64,000 nucleotides of DNA from Bacteroidota bacterium (GCA_947496065.1 CANMBF010000004.1:1-64000), one strand, 5' to 3'; shown: positions 36,193 through 45,475, counted from the first letter of the stretch. The notes: generated by a model not told the origin, from the sequence alone. Program-made: numbers and translations.

Positions 36193-36789
36193 ATGGTATT
36201 TGAATTTTTAAAGCTCAATAAAAAGATAACAGACAATGAGTTTGATGCGATCTATCCAGAAGACCTTAAGAAGCTTGGCAATATTCACTGGACACCTGTC
36301 GAAGTAGCGCTTGAAGCTGCGGTATTTTTGTCCGAAATGAAGTCTCCCAATATTTTAGACATTGGATCTGGTGCAGGTAAGTTTTGTTTGATAGGAGCGG
36401 CTATTACCAAGGCTAATTTTACTGGGGTTGAATTAAGGCCGGTGTTATATAAAGTAGCAAAGCGTATCGCTACCCATTATGGCTTGTCTAATGCCCAATT
36501 CATTAATTCAAATATTATTGAGATAGATTTTTTAAAGTATAATGCCTTTTATTACTTTAACCCGTTTTATGAGAACATTGAAAAAACCAATATTATTGAC
36601 GACACACTCGATTTGAAAACACAGAATTATAATATTTATACAAAGTATGTCAAGGAGCAATTGGAAAACATGCCAAAGGGTACGCGTTTGGTTACCTATT
36701 GGAGCAGTGCTAAAGATGTGCCTTTAAACTACACATTGCAAGCAGAGAGTATGAATGGCTTGTTAGAAATGTGGGAGAAAACATTTTAG
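36193..36789 (+). CDS. Class I SAM-dependent methyltransferase
   Basis: The 198-residue protein has motif I NILDIGSGAGKFCLIGA (near residue 54), an acidic residue after the next strand (FTGVELRPVLYKVAKRIA), and a motif IV in the form YYFNPFYENIEKT, which differs from the NPPY of DNA or RNA methylases. The start sequence is MVFEFLKLNKKITDNEFDAI. The substrate is unknown. Its end overlaps the convergent TPR gene by 4 bases. Confidence 0.88.
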   Translation: MVFEFLKLNKKITDNEFDAIYPEDLKKLGNIHWTPVEVALEAAVFLSEMKSPNILDIGSGAGKFCLIGAAITKANFTGVELRPVLYKVAKRIATHYGLSNAQFINSNIIEIDFLKYNAFYYFNPFYENIEKTNIIDDTLDLKTQNYNIYTKYVKEQLENMPKGTRLVTYWSSAKDVPLNYTLQAESMNGLLEMWEKTF

Positions 36790-38612
36790 TCGCCATAATA
36801 TTCAGTCGGTTTTTCGTTGTCGTCACCCCTTAAAAAACGAAAGCGTTTTCGCGCCTCATTAGCGAATAAACTGCCGGTATAATTTAAAATAATTTTTTCA
36901 TAGAGCTGTTTCGCTTTTTCAGTATCCTTTAATTTGAACTCATAGAGTTTCGCTAAATTTAATAAGGCATTATCTGCTAAGATATCAAATCCGTAATCTT
37001 TGTATACTTTGGTATAATATACAATCGCATCGTTTAAATTGCCTTGTTTTTCGGCTATTACAGCCTTTGAAAAATAGATTTCATCGGCTAGGGTGTGTTG
37101 CGGAAACTTATTGGGAATTCCATCTAATGCAATGGCAGCTTCTGTTAATTTGTTTTTAAAAATCAATAACTCTACATTGGCATAAAGTGCCATCGCTTCT
37201 TCTGTACTATCGAGTCCAATGTTGTCTTGAATTAAGAGCCACAAGCGCAAAGCATTGTTACTAATGAGTTGTGAAGTGGCGTTTTTTAGAACATCTAATT
37301 GCGTTTGACACCAGCTAAATTCGCCTCTGAAATAGCATAAACGGGCATATCTAAACTTAGCTTCTTGGCCTAATTCATCTGTGTTAAAAGTTTTTTCTAC
37401 CTGTTTATATAAAAGATCAGCTTCCCAAGGGTCGCCATTAATTAACAAAGCATCGCCTAGGCTCAATTTGCATTTTGCCAAAACGAAGGGTTGAATTTCT
37501 CGCATTTTGATTGCTTTATTTAGCTCAGTAATTCCCTTTTCATTTTCATGCAAATAATAGATGTAAAGTTCTGCCAATTGTTCCATTTGTTCGGCGGTTT
37601 GCCAATTGTTCCCATTGCTATTTAAAAATGCAATGTATTCTTTTTCTAGCAAACGAAGGTTTATGATATCGGCACCATTGCTAGCTTTTATTTGTAAAAG
37701 TCCGTTTTGTAAAATACCCTGCTGTGCTTGGTAAAAATACCGTTTGTCGCCGCCTAACTGTTTAACATATTCGAAGCATTGGATGGCAATATCATATGCT
37801 TCATTACTTTGACAAATCCATCCCAATTCAATGATTTTACGACCCTCCTCATTCAGGCGTTTATCTACAGCCTTCGATTGCAGTAAGGCACCTTGCCAAT
37901 CTTTTTGTTGAATAAAACTCCAAATCAAAAGGTCGTTATAAACCAAGTTCTCGGGATTTTTTTGAAGTTTTTGAAGTGTGTTTTTAGAGAGAACATCGTA
38001 ATCTTTCCGATTGCGATAAACCATCATTAATTTATCTTTCACCTCTTGAATGGTAAAATCATAATGTCCAGCATAGAGCACAAGTTCGTTGGTGCCATTG
38101 GCTATTTCACCCATCACAAAATAAAGTTCTGCAATTTCAAAAGTAAAAATATAGGCATCATTTAATGCCTTTCTACCTTTTGAATAGGCTTGCAAGGCTT
38201 GTGCATAGTATTGTCTTTTCAAAAACGCATTTGCTAAATTATCAATGCTAAATTGCTCATTGAATTTAAGGTCTAAGAGTTTTTTAAATAGCTTGTCGCG
38301 TTCTTGCTCGATTGCTTGTAATCCTAATAGGTAGCCTTTATCAACTTGATAGCCATAATTAGTTTCATATTTTTTTATCCGTTTATCTATTAGTTTTTCA
38401 CCTGCTTTAAAATCTTTTAAGAGGATATAACACTGCAATAAATTTTCGTAGTAATAAATTGATTCGGGTTGTTTTTTTGCCAGCGATTCATATAAGTCAG
38501 CGGCTTTTGAATAGGCCTTTTCGGTCATGTATTGTGCGGCCAATTTCTCGTCATTGTTTTGAGCAGACAAAGAAAAGGCTGTAAAAAATAAAATTATACA
38601 ATAACGAAGCAT
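36786..38612 (-). CDS. Exported TPR-repeat protein
   Basis: A signal peptide (MLRYCIILFFTAFSLSAQ) precedes about 590 residues of tetratricopeptide repeats. Examples are AYSKAADLYESLAKKQPESI, YAQALQAYSKGRKALNDA and, near the end, DAIVYYTKVYKDYGFDILAD and KLKDTEKAKQLYEKIILNY. Such proteins scaffold envelope complexes; the last repeats are like those of cell-division or assembly TPR proteins. A -7 box abuts the start. No partner is evident from the neighbours. Confidence 0.88.
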   Translation of the reverse strand: MLRYCIILFFTAFSLSAQNNDEKLAAQYMTEKAYSKAADLYESLAKKQPESIYYYENLLQCYILLKDFKAGEKLIDKRIKKYETNYGYQVDKGYLLGLQAIEQERDKLFKKLLDLKFNEQFSIDNLANAFLKRQYYAQALQAYSKGRKALNDAYIFTFEIAELYFVMGEIANGTNELVLYAGHYDFTIQEVKDKLMMVYRNRKDYDVLSKNTLQKLQKNPENLVYNDLLIWSFIQQKDWQGALLQSKAVDKRLNEEGRKIIELGWICQSNEAYDIAIQCFEYVKQLGGDKRYFYQAQQGILQNGLLQIKASNGADIINLRLLEKEYIAFLNSNGNNWQTAEQMEQLAELYIYYLHENEKGITELNKAIKMREIQPFVLAKCKLSLGDALLINGDPWEADLLYKQVEKTFNTDELGQEAKFRYARLCYFRGEFSWCQTQLDVLKNATSQLISNNALRLWLLIQDNIGLDSTEEAMALYANVELLIFKNKLTEAAIALDGIPNKFPQHTLADEIYFSKAVIAEKQGNLNDAIVYYTKVYKDYGFDILADNALLNLAKLYEFKLKDTEKAKQLYEKIILNYTGSLFANEARKRFRFLRGDDNEKPTEYYGD

Positions 38613-38616
38613 TACA

Positions 38617-38624
38617 CAAAGTTA
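38617..38624 (-). promoter_or_regulatory. -7 box for the TPR gene
   Basis: The minus strand reads TAACTTTG, ending 4 bases before the ATG at 38612, again a nearly leaderless arrangement. Confidence 0.6.
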
Positions 38625-38708
38625 ACAAAAATCACTGTATTTTTATTGTGTTCAAACATGTTAATAATATGCTGTATGAACTTAAAGTTAATTATCGCCA
38701 AAAAAAAG

Positions 38709-38716
38709 TATTTTTG
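38709..38716 (+). promoter_or_regulatory. -7 box for anmK
   Basis: TATTTTTG followed by CC is an exact match 30 bases upstream of the ATG at 38747. Confidence 0.6.
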
Positions 38717-38746
38717 CCGAAATCTATTCCAAAACAATCTAGGTAA

Positions 38747-39838
38747 ATGAAAAATTATAAAGTAATTGGTATTATGTCTGGGTCATCAATGGATGGCATT
38801 GATTTAGCACTCTGTAATATTAGTGTTGAAGATGGACAATATAATTATAGTATTGAAGCCAATCACACTTATGCTTACGATGATAAATGGCGTGTGAGAT
38901 TATCGCAATTGCGAAAAGCAGATGCCTTAGCCTATGCAAAAACTGATGTTTTTTACGGTCATTATTTAGGCGGATTGGTCAATGATTTTATTAAAACCTA
39001 TGATTTGCAACCTGATTTGGTAGCGTCTCATGGACATACTGTTTTTCATTATCCGGATGAATTGATTACAAGACAAGTGGGTGATGGTGCTTCTTTATCG
39101 GCCATTTGTGGATTGCCCGTTGTGAGTGATTTTAGAAGCATGGATGTGGCCAAAGGTGGCGAAGGCGCGCCTTTGGTAGCAATAGGCGATGAATTACTGT
39201 TTGCAGAATATGATTATTGCATAAATATAGGGGGCTTTGCAAATATTTCAGGTCTTGTTGGAGAGTACCGCGTGGCCTTTGATATTAGTCCTGCCAATAT
39301 TCTACTCAATAGGGTTGCCCGAGATTTGAATTTAGCCTATGACCACGATGGCGAAATTGCTGCTAAGGGTGCTATCAATTATGCACTTTTGGCCGATTTA
39401 AATGGCATTGATTTTTACAAAATGCCATTTCCTAAATCATTGAACCGCGATTGGATCAATGAAGAATTATGGCACTTGGTAAAAGAGGGTGAAAAGCTTT
39501 CACCTGAAGATAAAATGAAAACGTTTGTGGATCATATCGCATTTCAAATTGGCAAGAGTATTAATTATATTAGTAGAAACCAAGCCGCTGGTAAACGTGT
39601 ATTAGTAACTGGTGGAGGTGCATTTAATCATACGCTCATGGATTATATTCGCACCCATAGTGAAGCTGAATTCATTATACCTGATGCTAATTTGGTGAAA
39701 TATAAAGAAGCCATAATTTTTGCATTAATGGGCGTCTTAAGAGTAGAGAACACTATCAATATTCGAAAAACATTTACTGGTGCCAAAAGTGATAGCGTGA
39801 GTGGTAGCCTAAATGGTGATTTTAAAAAATTACTTTAA
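38747..39838 (+). CDS. anmK: Anhydro-N-acetylmuramic acid kinase
   Basis: AnmK opens and phosphorylates 1,6-anhydro-MurNAc, recycling cell-wall muropeptides. The 363-residue protein starts with the family ATP loop YKVIGIMSGSSMDGIDLAL and shows ASHGHTVFHYP, a GEGAPLVAIGDELL segment, CINIGGFANIS, FDISPANILLNRVA and the C-terminal VTGGGAFNHTLMDYI. No MurQ etherase is adjacent. Confidence 0.95.
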   Translation: MKNYKVIGIMSGSSMDGIDLALCNISVEDGQYNYSIEANHTYAYDDKWRVRLSQLRKADALAYAKTDVFYGHYLGGLVNDFIKTYDLQPDLVASHGHTVFHYPDELITRQVGDGASLSAICGLPVVSDFRSMDVAKGGEGAPLVAIGDELLFAEYDYCINIGGFANISGLVGEYRVAFDISPANILLNRVARDLNLAYDHDGEIAAKGAINYALLADLNGIDFYKMPFPKSLNRDWINEELWHLVKEGEKLSPEDKMKTFVDHIAFQIGKSINYISRNQAAGKRVLVTGGGAFNHTLMDYIRTHSEAEFIIPDANLVKYKEAIIFALMGVLRVENTINIRKTFTGAKSDSVSGSLNGDFKKLL

Positions 39839-39856
39839 TTTTACAAATTAAATCTT

Positions 39857-39864
39857 TACATTTG
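39857..39864 (+). promoter_or_regulatory. -7 box for the 39869 lipoprotein gene
   Basis: TACATTTG ends 4 bases before the ATG at 39869; TTTA lies at the -33 position with 19-base spacing. Confidence 0.6.
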
Positions 39865-39868
39865 ATTA

Positions 39869-40432
39869 ATGAAATATCTTAGACTTTCTGCATTTTTAGG
39901 TCTTTTAACGGTTTTTTCTGCCTGTAAAAAGGATAAATCACCTACTGAAATAGTGATAGAATATCCCATCTTTTTTGCGGATCAATTTGAAGTTGCATTG
40001 GATACTGTTAAGCTAAGCGAGTACATCACAAGAGAATCATTTCCATTTCCAATGGATTTAGATACCGAATTATCTAAACAAGGCGCGAGTAAAAAATCAA
40101 TCAAGTCGGCCAAATTAATGTTTTTAAAATTGCAAGTATTAGATTATGCTTATCCCGATTCAACAAAATATTGTAATTTTAAAGATTTGTCGGAAATGTA
40201 CATGGATATTAAGTACGATGGTATAGGACAAGATTTAATAGCCTCAAAACCACAAATTCCAGATACCAGAACAAAAGTATTAAATCTTAATATGACAGAT
40301 ATTGAGCTTAAAAATTATTTTCAGCAACCCACCATTCAAATGGTTTTTAAATACAAAAAAAGACGTCAAATGCACAACATCATGCCATACATTATTATCG
40401 GCAGACTGAAGGTTATTGCTGATCCAATTTAG
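39869..40432 (+). CDS. Lipoprotein of unknown function
   Basis: A clear lipoprotein signal (MKYLRLSAFLGLLTVFSAC, lipobox FSAC) leads 168 mature residues. They contain DTELSKQGASKKSIKSAKLM and a C-terminal strand pair of the type FKYKKRRQMHNIMPYIIIGR. No family recognised. A leaderless-type promoter precedes it. The second lipoprotein gene follows 42 bases on. Confidence 0.78.
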   Translation: MKYLRLSAFLGLLTVFSACKKDKSPTEIVIEYPIFFADQFEVALDTVKLSEYITRESFPFPMDLDTELSKQGASKKSIKSAKLMFLKLQVLDYAYPDSTKYCNFKDLSEMYMDIKYDGIGQDLIASKPQIPDTRTKVLNLNMTDIELKNYFQQPTIQMVFKYKKRRQMHNIMPYIIIGRLKVIADPI

Positions 40433-40474
40433 ACCTTTTCTAAAAGCATCTTTGTCTTTCAATAATTATATACT

Positions 40475-41023
40475 ATGAAAAAATTATCATACGTGTTGGC
40501 ACTTGTTCTTTTGGCCTTTGTTTTTATGGGTTGTCCCTATCAATCAAAAGTTGCAATTGATGAACCCTCTATTAAAATTCCATCAGAAATGATTAATACT
40601 TGGGAAGAAGAAAGTTCAGATAAAAATGCAGATAAGTTTGTGATAACAAAAGATAATGAGTTTGTAATGCGCATTCTCAAAAAAAGTACAAGTAGTTCTG
40701 GGGATCTTACAAAATATTATTATAAAGGTTTTATTTCAAAATTAGATAAGGTTGAATTTCTTCAAATTTATGAAGTAGATGGCGATTGGAAGGATAAAAC
40801 TACTACAGATGACAAAGGAAATACAGTATCCGATAAAGGGTATTACCTCTATAAATTTACCCACGGCAGTGCATATATCAAAGCAACCCTGTCTCCGGTG
40901 ACTGATAATGTAACTGATGAGTTTAAGACTTCTGCTGAATTACATGCGTTTCTTGATAAATACAAGGATATTTCATTCTTGTATGATAAAGATACTGAAA
41001 AATATATTCGAACAGATGACTAA
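40475..41023 (+). CDS. Lipoprotein of unknown function
   Basis: The signal MKKLSYVLALVLLAFVFMGC gives a lipobox FMGC at Cys20. The mature part begins PYQSKVAIDEPSIKIPSEM and then TWEEESSDKNADKFVITKDN, a pattern of small beta-sandwich lipoproteins in this phylum that I cannot name further. It ends in a TYR-rich acidic tail. It is convergent with queA. Confidence 0.78.
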   Translation: MKKLSYVLALVLLAFVFMGCPYQSKVAIDEPSIKIPSEMINTWEEESSDKNADKFVITKDNEFVMRILKKSTSSSGDLTKYYYKGFISKLDKVEFLQIYEVDGDWKDKTTTDDKGNTVSDKGYYLYKFTHGSAYIKATLSPVTDNVTDEFKTSAELHAFLDKYKDISFLYDKDTEKYIRTDD

Positions 41024-41056
41024 GCATTTGAAGGTCGCTGTAAGTGGTCTTTTTTA

Positions 41057-42253
41057 TTAACGCAGTAAAAGTGAACTATCGCCATAGCTTAAAAAACGGT
41101 AGTCGTTCTCTAGGGCATGTTGGTATATGTTTTTCCAATTGCCATTAGTAAATGCCGCAATTAACAATAATAAAGTTGATTTTGGCTGATGGAAATTGGT
41201 GATTAATCCTTTAATGAATTTAAATTCATAGCCAGGCATGATCATAATAGCAGTAACACCTCCAATATCATTTAACTGTTTCTTTTCAAGATAAGCAATG
41301 AGCAATTGAATAGCCTCTTCCTTATTGTTTAAAATATCTTTTAATGTATAGGGGTCGAGCTTATTGATGCTAAAAGGGTTTTGGAGATTCGATTTTATTT
41401 TTACGGCACACCAATAAAGACTCTCTAAAACCCTAACAGTTGTAGTGCCGACTGCAATTGGATAACTTGTTTTTAGTAATTTTTTTAAAGCGTCCATCGA
41501 AATGCTGAAATATTCTTCATGCATCGGATGTTCATCTGCTTTGTCAACCGAAACAGGTAAGAAAGTGCCTGCACTCACATGTAAGGTGAGTGGTGTCATA
41601 TGGATATTTTTATTGGCCATGTTTTGTATAACCGTTTCAGTAAAATGCAAGCCAGCAGTTGGGGCCGCTACCGAGCCTTCTGTATTTGAGTAAACAGTTT
41701 GATAACGGATGCTATCGTTTTTATCTGCAGTCCTTTTGATATAAGGTGGAAGCGGTATTTCACCAATTGCGCTAAGCAATTCAATAAACCTTAATTGATG
41801 TTGGTTCCAATCAATTTGCACGGCATTTTGAGTCCTGTTAACCCAAGTCAATTCCAACTTTACGGCGAGGTTGTTAAGGTTTAATTCTAAAATTAGTGCA
41901 GTGCCGTCTTTCCATTTTTTTTTGTTGCCAACCAAACATTCCCATCGGCAGTTTTGGGTGCTATTAAGTGCTTTGAAATACTCTGTTTGAAAAGGTTTCA
42001 AAAGAAAAATTTCAATGTGTGCGTTGTGTTCGTTTTTGGCAAATATACGTGCAGGTATTACCTTGGCATCGTTGTAAAATAAGCCCATGCCATATTTTAA
42101 TAAATCGGGCAATCGATGGAATTGCTGATCGAAAATAACTTGGTCTTGATAGATTAACAATTTAGAGGCATCGCGTAATTCTATGGCTGTTTGCGCAATC
42201 TTATCATTGGGCAAATCGTAATCAAAATCCTTAATTAAAATTTCCGGAATCAA
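41057..42253 (-). CDS. queA: tRNA preQ1(34) S-adenosylmethionine ribosyltransferase-isomerase
   Basis: QueA transfers the ribosyl part of SAM to 7-aminomethyl-7-deazaguanine in tRNA to give epoxyqueuosine. The family motifs are visible: FDYDLPNDKIAQTAIELRDA near the start, VIPARIFAKNE, then SVAAPTAGLHFTETV near residue 190 with LHVSAGTFLPV, TTTVRVLESLYW, and the C-terminal GLITNFHQPKSTLLLLIAAF. The protein is 398 residues, a bit longer than E. coli QueA. It starts 3 bases after the rdgB stop, so they form one unit with the 43343 gene. Confidence 0.95.
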   Translation of the reverse strand: MIPEILIKDFDYDLPNDKIAQTAIELRDASKLLIYQDQVIFDQQFHRLPDLLKYGMGLFYNDAKVIPARIFAKNEHNAHIEIFLLKPFQTEYFKALNSTQNCRWECLVGNKKKWKDGTALILELNLNNLAVKLELTWVNRTQNAVQIDWNQHQLRFIELLSAIGEIPLPPYIKRTADKNDSIRYQTVYSNTEGSVAAPTAGLHFTETVIQNMANKNIHMTPLTLHVSAGTFLPVSVDKADEHPMHEEYFSISMDALKKLLKTSYPIAVGTTTVRVLESLYWCAVKIKSNLQNPFSINKLDPYTLKDILNNKEEAIQLLIAYLEKKQLNDIGGVTAIMIMPGYEFKFIKGLITNFHQPKSTLLLLIAAFTNGNWKNIYQHALENDYRFLSYGDSSLLLR

Positions 42254-42256
42254 AAC

Positions 42257-42832
42257 TTAAATTTGGTTTAAAAACACAACTAATTGCGCAATTGCATTTT
42301 TTCTATGACTTATTTTATTTTTCTCTTCTGCTTCCATTTCAGCAAAGGTGTTTGTGTAACCGGTAGGAATAAAAATAGGGTCATATCCAAAGCCATTGCT
42401 GCCATGCATTTCGGCGGTAATATGTCCATGTACTTCGCCTTTAAAGAAGCTTTCTTTATGGGCATCTTTATAGCATACTACAGTTTGAAAACGGGCAGCT
42501 CTATTATCCTTACCTTTGAGCTTGTGAAGTAATAATTGGATATTGGCAAGATTGTCGCTCGGTTCACCTGCATACCTTGCACTTTTTACACCCGGCTGTC
42601 CATCAAGTGCATCGACCATTAGCCCACTGTCATCTGCAAAGCAAGCCTCGCCAGTTAATTCGAAAATGCTGCGCGCTTTGATGGCAGCATTTTCTTGCAA
42701 TGTACTACCTGTTTCTTCAATCTCAATATCAAATTCGATGTCTTGCAAACTCAATATATAAATATGCGGAGGCACTAAGGCTTTTATTTCTTTTAATTTA
42801 TTGGCATTGTTGCTAGCGAAAATTAATTTCAT
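42257..42832 (-). CDS. rdgB: Non-canonical purine NTP pyrophosphatase, RdgB/HAM1 family
   Basis: RdgB hydrolyses dITP, XTP and similar bases to keep them out of DNA. The ATG at 42832 gives MKLIFASNNANKLKEIKALV, the classic HAM1 start; the open frame from 42856 would add eight residues that overlap the upstream gene. Further motifs are EETGSTLQENAAIKA, CFADDSGLMVDALDGQPG and GSNGFGYDPIFIP, ending with SHRKNAIAQL. Length 191 is normal. Confidence 0.95.
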   Translation of the reverse strand: MKLIFASNNANKLKEIKALVPPHIYILSLQDIEFDIEIEETGSTLQENAAIKARSIFELTGEACFADDSGLMVDALDGQPGVKSARYAGEPSDNLANIQLLLHKLKGKDNRAARFQTVVCYKDAHKESFFKGEVHGHITAEMHGSNGFGYDPIFIPTGYTNTFAEMEAEEKNKISHRKNAIAQLVVFLNQI

Positions 42833-42842
42833 GATGCGTACT

Positions 42843-43343
42843 TTAGGCGATGCCAAATAAACGTTTCACCAAACCCCATAATTTCCTTTTTAATTCGTCA
42901 CTTTCACTGATGGTTTTAATATCGTCTACGAAAACAATTTTACAATCATTATGAATTAAGCCATTGTATTTACGGCAAACAAGGTCCATTTCTGAAGGGT
43001 CGACACCCCAAAAAATGCAACATTTTGGAGAAAATATTTTTTCTAAGTTTTTCCAAGTTAGGCCTTCGTAATTTTTAATATTGATGACCGAAAAACCATC
43101 GGCATCCATAAAAACTTTGTCTGTTCGAATGGCATTAATCATTTTGAAGAAAAAATCGCGTTGTGCTTCTGGAATAATTTTTTCTTCATGGTGATTCATG
43201 ATATGAAGGAAACGGTATTTGTTGCCACCTTCATGCTCAATGGAATCATAATTAACAAGCTCTTTCACAAGATAGAACTCTTCACCAACAAATAGATTGA
43301 TAAGTTCAGGAAAATTTTCGGATATAATTAACTTTTCATCCAT
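42843..43343 (-). CDS. Uncharacterised conserved Bacteroidota protein, 166 residues
   Basis: No family could be assigned with certainty. The protein has no signal or membrane segment. The pattern, a helical middle with IIPEAQRDFFFKMINAIRTD, a strand SVINIKNYEG, then KCCIFWGVDP and a final VFVDDIKTI plus ELKRKLWGLVKRLFG, is like a group of Bacteroidota hypotheticals and is reminiscent of DNA polymerase III psi-type proteins, which I only infer. It lies first in the rdgB-queA unit, 10 bases before the rdgB start. Confidence 0.75.
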   Translation of the reverse strand: MDEKLIISENFPELINLFVGEEFYLVKELVNYDSIEHEGGNKYRFLHIMNHHEEKIIPEAQRDFFFKMINAIRTDKVFMDADGFSVINIKNYEGLTWKNLEKIFSPKCCIFWGVDPSEMDLVCRKYNGLIHNDCKIVFVDDIKTISESDELKRKLWGLVKRLFGIA

Positions 43344-43369
43344 TAAAATATGTTTATTTGCATTTATAA

Positions 43370-44428
43370 ATGAGCTTCGAAATTACAATAAATCATGTAG
43401 AACAAACAAAGATTTCTTCTTATGATATAGAAAATGTAGGATTTGGAAAAGTTTTTACAGACCATATGTTTTCATGCGATTATATCGATGGGACATGGCA
43501 AAATCCTAGAATTGAGCCTTTTGGCAAAATTGAATTGAGCCCTACTTTATCAGCATTGCATTACGGTCAAGCCATTTTTGAGGGGATGAAAGCCTTTAAA
43601 AATAGTGATGGAAAAGTGGCCTTTTTTCGCCCTTTAGAAAATTTAAAGCGTTTAAATCTTTCTGCAGAGCGTATGTGTATGCCGCAATTGCCTGCTGAAG
43701 TTTTTATGGAAGCCCTGCATCAGCTTGTTAAATTGGATGCTGCTTGGATTCCTGTAAATGCTGGCAGCGCTTTATACATTCGGCCGTTTATGTTTGCAAC
43801 AGATGATTTTTTGGGTGTTAAGCAAAGTGAAACCTACAAATTTATGGTGTATGCTTGTCCTGTGAATGCCTATTATAGCCACTATTTAAAAGTTCGGGTT
43901 GAGGAACGTTATACTAGAGGTGCTATAGGTGGCGTGGGTTTTGCAAAGTGTGCTGGCAATTATGCCGCTGCAATGTATCCTACCATGTTAGCACAAAAGG
44001 AAGGATTTGATCAAGTTTTATGGACTGATGGCGCGACCCATACCTTGCTCGAAGAGACAGGTACTAGAAATGTTTTCGTTGTTACCAAAGATGCTATTTA
44101 TACCCCTGATTTATCAGAGACTTTATTAGATGGAATAACTAGAAATTCGGTCATTGAATTATTGAAAGATTGGGGTCAAAATATTGTTGAAAGAAATATA
44201 AGCGTTGATGAATTGATTCAGTGGCATAAGAGTGGTGATTTGCTCGAGATGTTTGTCTCTGGTACCGCAGCAACACTTACCAATATTGAAATGTTTAGTT
44301 ATCAAAAAATAAATTATGAGTTGAATACCAACATTGATTTGTTGAGTGTTAAAATTAAGGAAGAATTTAATGCGATAAGAATCGGTGCAATCGCCGATAG
44401 ATTTAATTGGATGATTGCATTAAAATAG
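43370..44428 (+). CDS. ilvE: Branched-chain amino acid aminotransferase
   Basis: IlvE moves the amino group between glutamate and leucine, isoleucine or valine. The 352-residue protein belongs to the fold-type IV PLP family, long BCAT form. It shows SALHYGQAIFEGMKAFKN, then RPLENLKRLNLSAERMCMP, YIRPFMFATDD, the PLP Lys in GGVGFAKCAGNYAAAMYP and the late EETGTRNVFVV and LLDGITRNSVIEL. It is divergent from the 43343 gene with only 26 bases between, and is followed by ruvA 45 bases on. Confidence 0.95.
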   Translation: MSFEITINHVEQTKISSYDIENVGFGKVFTDHMFSCDYIDGTWQNPRIEPFGKIELSPTLSALHYGQAIFEGMKAFKNSDGKVAFFRPLENLKRLNLSAERMCMPQLPAEVFMEALHQLVKLDAAWIPVNAGSALYIRPFMFATDDFLGVKQSETYKFMVYACPVNAYYSHYLKVRVEERYTRGAIGGVGFAKCAGNYAAAMYPTMLAQKEGFDQVLWTDGATHTLLEETGTRNVFVVTKDAIYTPDLSETLLDGITRNSVIELLKDWGQNIVERNISVDELIQWHKSGDLLEMFVSGTAATLTNIEMFSYQKINYELNTNIDLLSVKIKEEFNAIRIGAIADRFNWMIALK

Positions 44429-44473
44429 AAAAAGAACATTTGTTTATTCTCACGCAAATAAAATAAAAATAGA

Positions 44474-45064
44474 ATGTACGAATTTATTGAAGGCAAAGTT
44501 GAACATGCCAATCCCGCTTTTATAGTGATTAATGCCAATGGTATAGGTTACCATATTCAAATTAGCATTAATACATACGAACAGTTTAAAAGTATGAAGG
44601 ACGCTCGGGTGCTTACCTATCTGGCAATTAAGGAAGACGGCCATTATATTTATGGTTTTTTCGATGAGGTAGAGCGACAATTATTCAAACAGCTTATTTC
44701 TGTGAATGGTGTTGGAACGAATACAGCACGCATGATATTGAGTGGGCAATCGCCTAGCGAAATAATAAGCGCTATAACGACAGGAAATATTGCCATGTTA
44801 AAAGCAGTCAAAGGGGTTGGTCCTAAAACAGCCCAGCGCATTGTATTAGAGCTGCAGGATAAAATTGCTAAAATGGCAACGCCAGGTGAAATGAGTAGTA
44901 TTCCAGATCAAAAGAACAAGGCATTTGACGAAGCCTTGTTGGCCTTGCAAGCTTTAGGTTTCCAAAGAGGCGTAGCCGAAAAAGTATTGTTAAAGGTAAC
45001 CAATAATAACAAACTACAGATTGGTGTCGAAGACATGATCAAACAAAGTTTGAAAGCCCTTTAA
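44474..45064 (+). CDS. ruvA: Holliday junction branch migration protein RuvA
   Basis: RuvA binds four-way junctions and guides RuvB. The 196 residues show the OB-fold start MYEFIEGKVEHANPAFIVIN, the helix-hairpin-helix segments LISVNGVGTNTARMILSG and LKAVKGVGPKTAQRIVLEL, an acidic linker, and the C-terminal RuvB-binding domain DEALLALQALGFQRG. A strong terminator follows. RuvB and RuvC are not in this window. Confidence 0.96.
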   Translation: MYEFIEGKVEHANPAFIVINANGIGYHIQISINTYEQFKSMKDARVLTYLAIKEDGHYIYGFFDEVERQLFKQLISVNGVGTNTARMILSGQSPSEIISAITTGNIAMLKAVKGVGPKTAQRIVLELQDKIAKMATPGEMSSIPDQKNKAFDEALLALQALGFQRGVAEKVLLKVTNNNKLQIGVEDMIKQSLKAL

Positions 45065-45078
45065 AGTTAATGGCAACA

Positions 45079-45112
45079 AAAAACCCCAAAACTGAAATTC
45101 TTGGGGCTTTTA
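45079..45112 (+). terminator. Intrinsic terminator after ruvA
   Basis: CCCCAA (45084-45089) and TTGGGG (45101-45106) form a G-C rich stem followed by CTTTT; A runs on the other side make it potentially active in both directions. Confidence 0.85.
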
Positions 45113-45347
45113 TAATTGCGTTTTGGTAGTGTGTTGTAAAACTTCAACGGCTTACGGAAAATTTTGTAAAAACTGTTTCAGGAATGGTTTTAGACTATAG
45201 GTAGAAGTCCAAATGCATTAACTGAAAGCGTATTTTATAGTGTAATGTGTGTAAAGAACTTAAAAATTTTTGCCTTTGTATGTTTGAGATACAATTGCGT
45301 TTGGAACCCCCTTTTATGATAATGATTATAAAAAGGATACTAATACG

Positions 45348-45473
45348 ATGCCAAGGCATAAGAACCAAATGATATACGAATACAAGGTATACTTCATTGA
45401 TTTTGTTAAACTGATTTCGATGATTGAGTTTTTCATAATTGTAATTGTTTTAATGTTTGATAATTTAAATTAA
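45348..45473 (+). CDS. Possible small single-helix membrane peptide, 41 residues
   Basis: The frame begins MPRHKNQMIYEYKVYFIDFV and then has a strongly hydrophobic run LISMIEFFIIVIVLMF before the end DNLN. It is preceded by a stem-loop and a -7-like box about 60 bases upstream, overlaps an 18-codon frame starting at 45316 and runs straight into the 40-bp repeats. A short peptide with one helix in a repeat-bearing region resembles type I toxins in general layout. A chance frame is also possible. Confidence 0.3.
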   Translation: MPRHKNQMIYEYKVYFIDFVKLISMIEFFIIVIVLMFDNLN

Positions 45474-45475
45474 GG

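Noticed and set aside
45318-45329. Fur-box-like GATAATGATTAT
   Set aside because: Only part of the 19-base Fur palindrome is matched and no iron gene is next to it; the bases are explained by the stem-loop.
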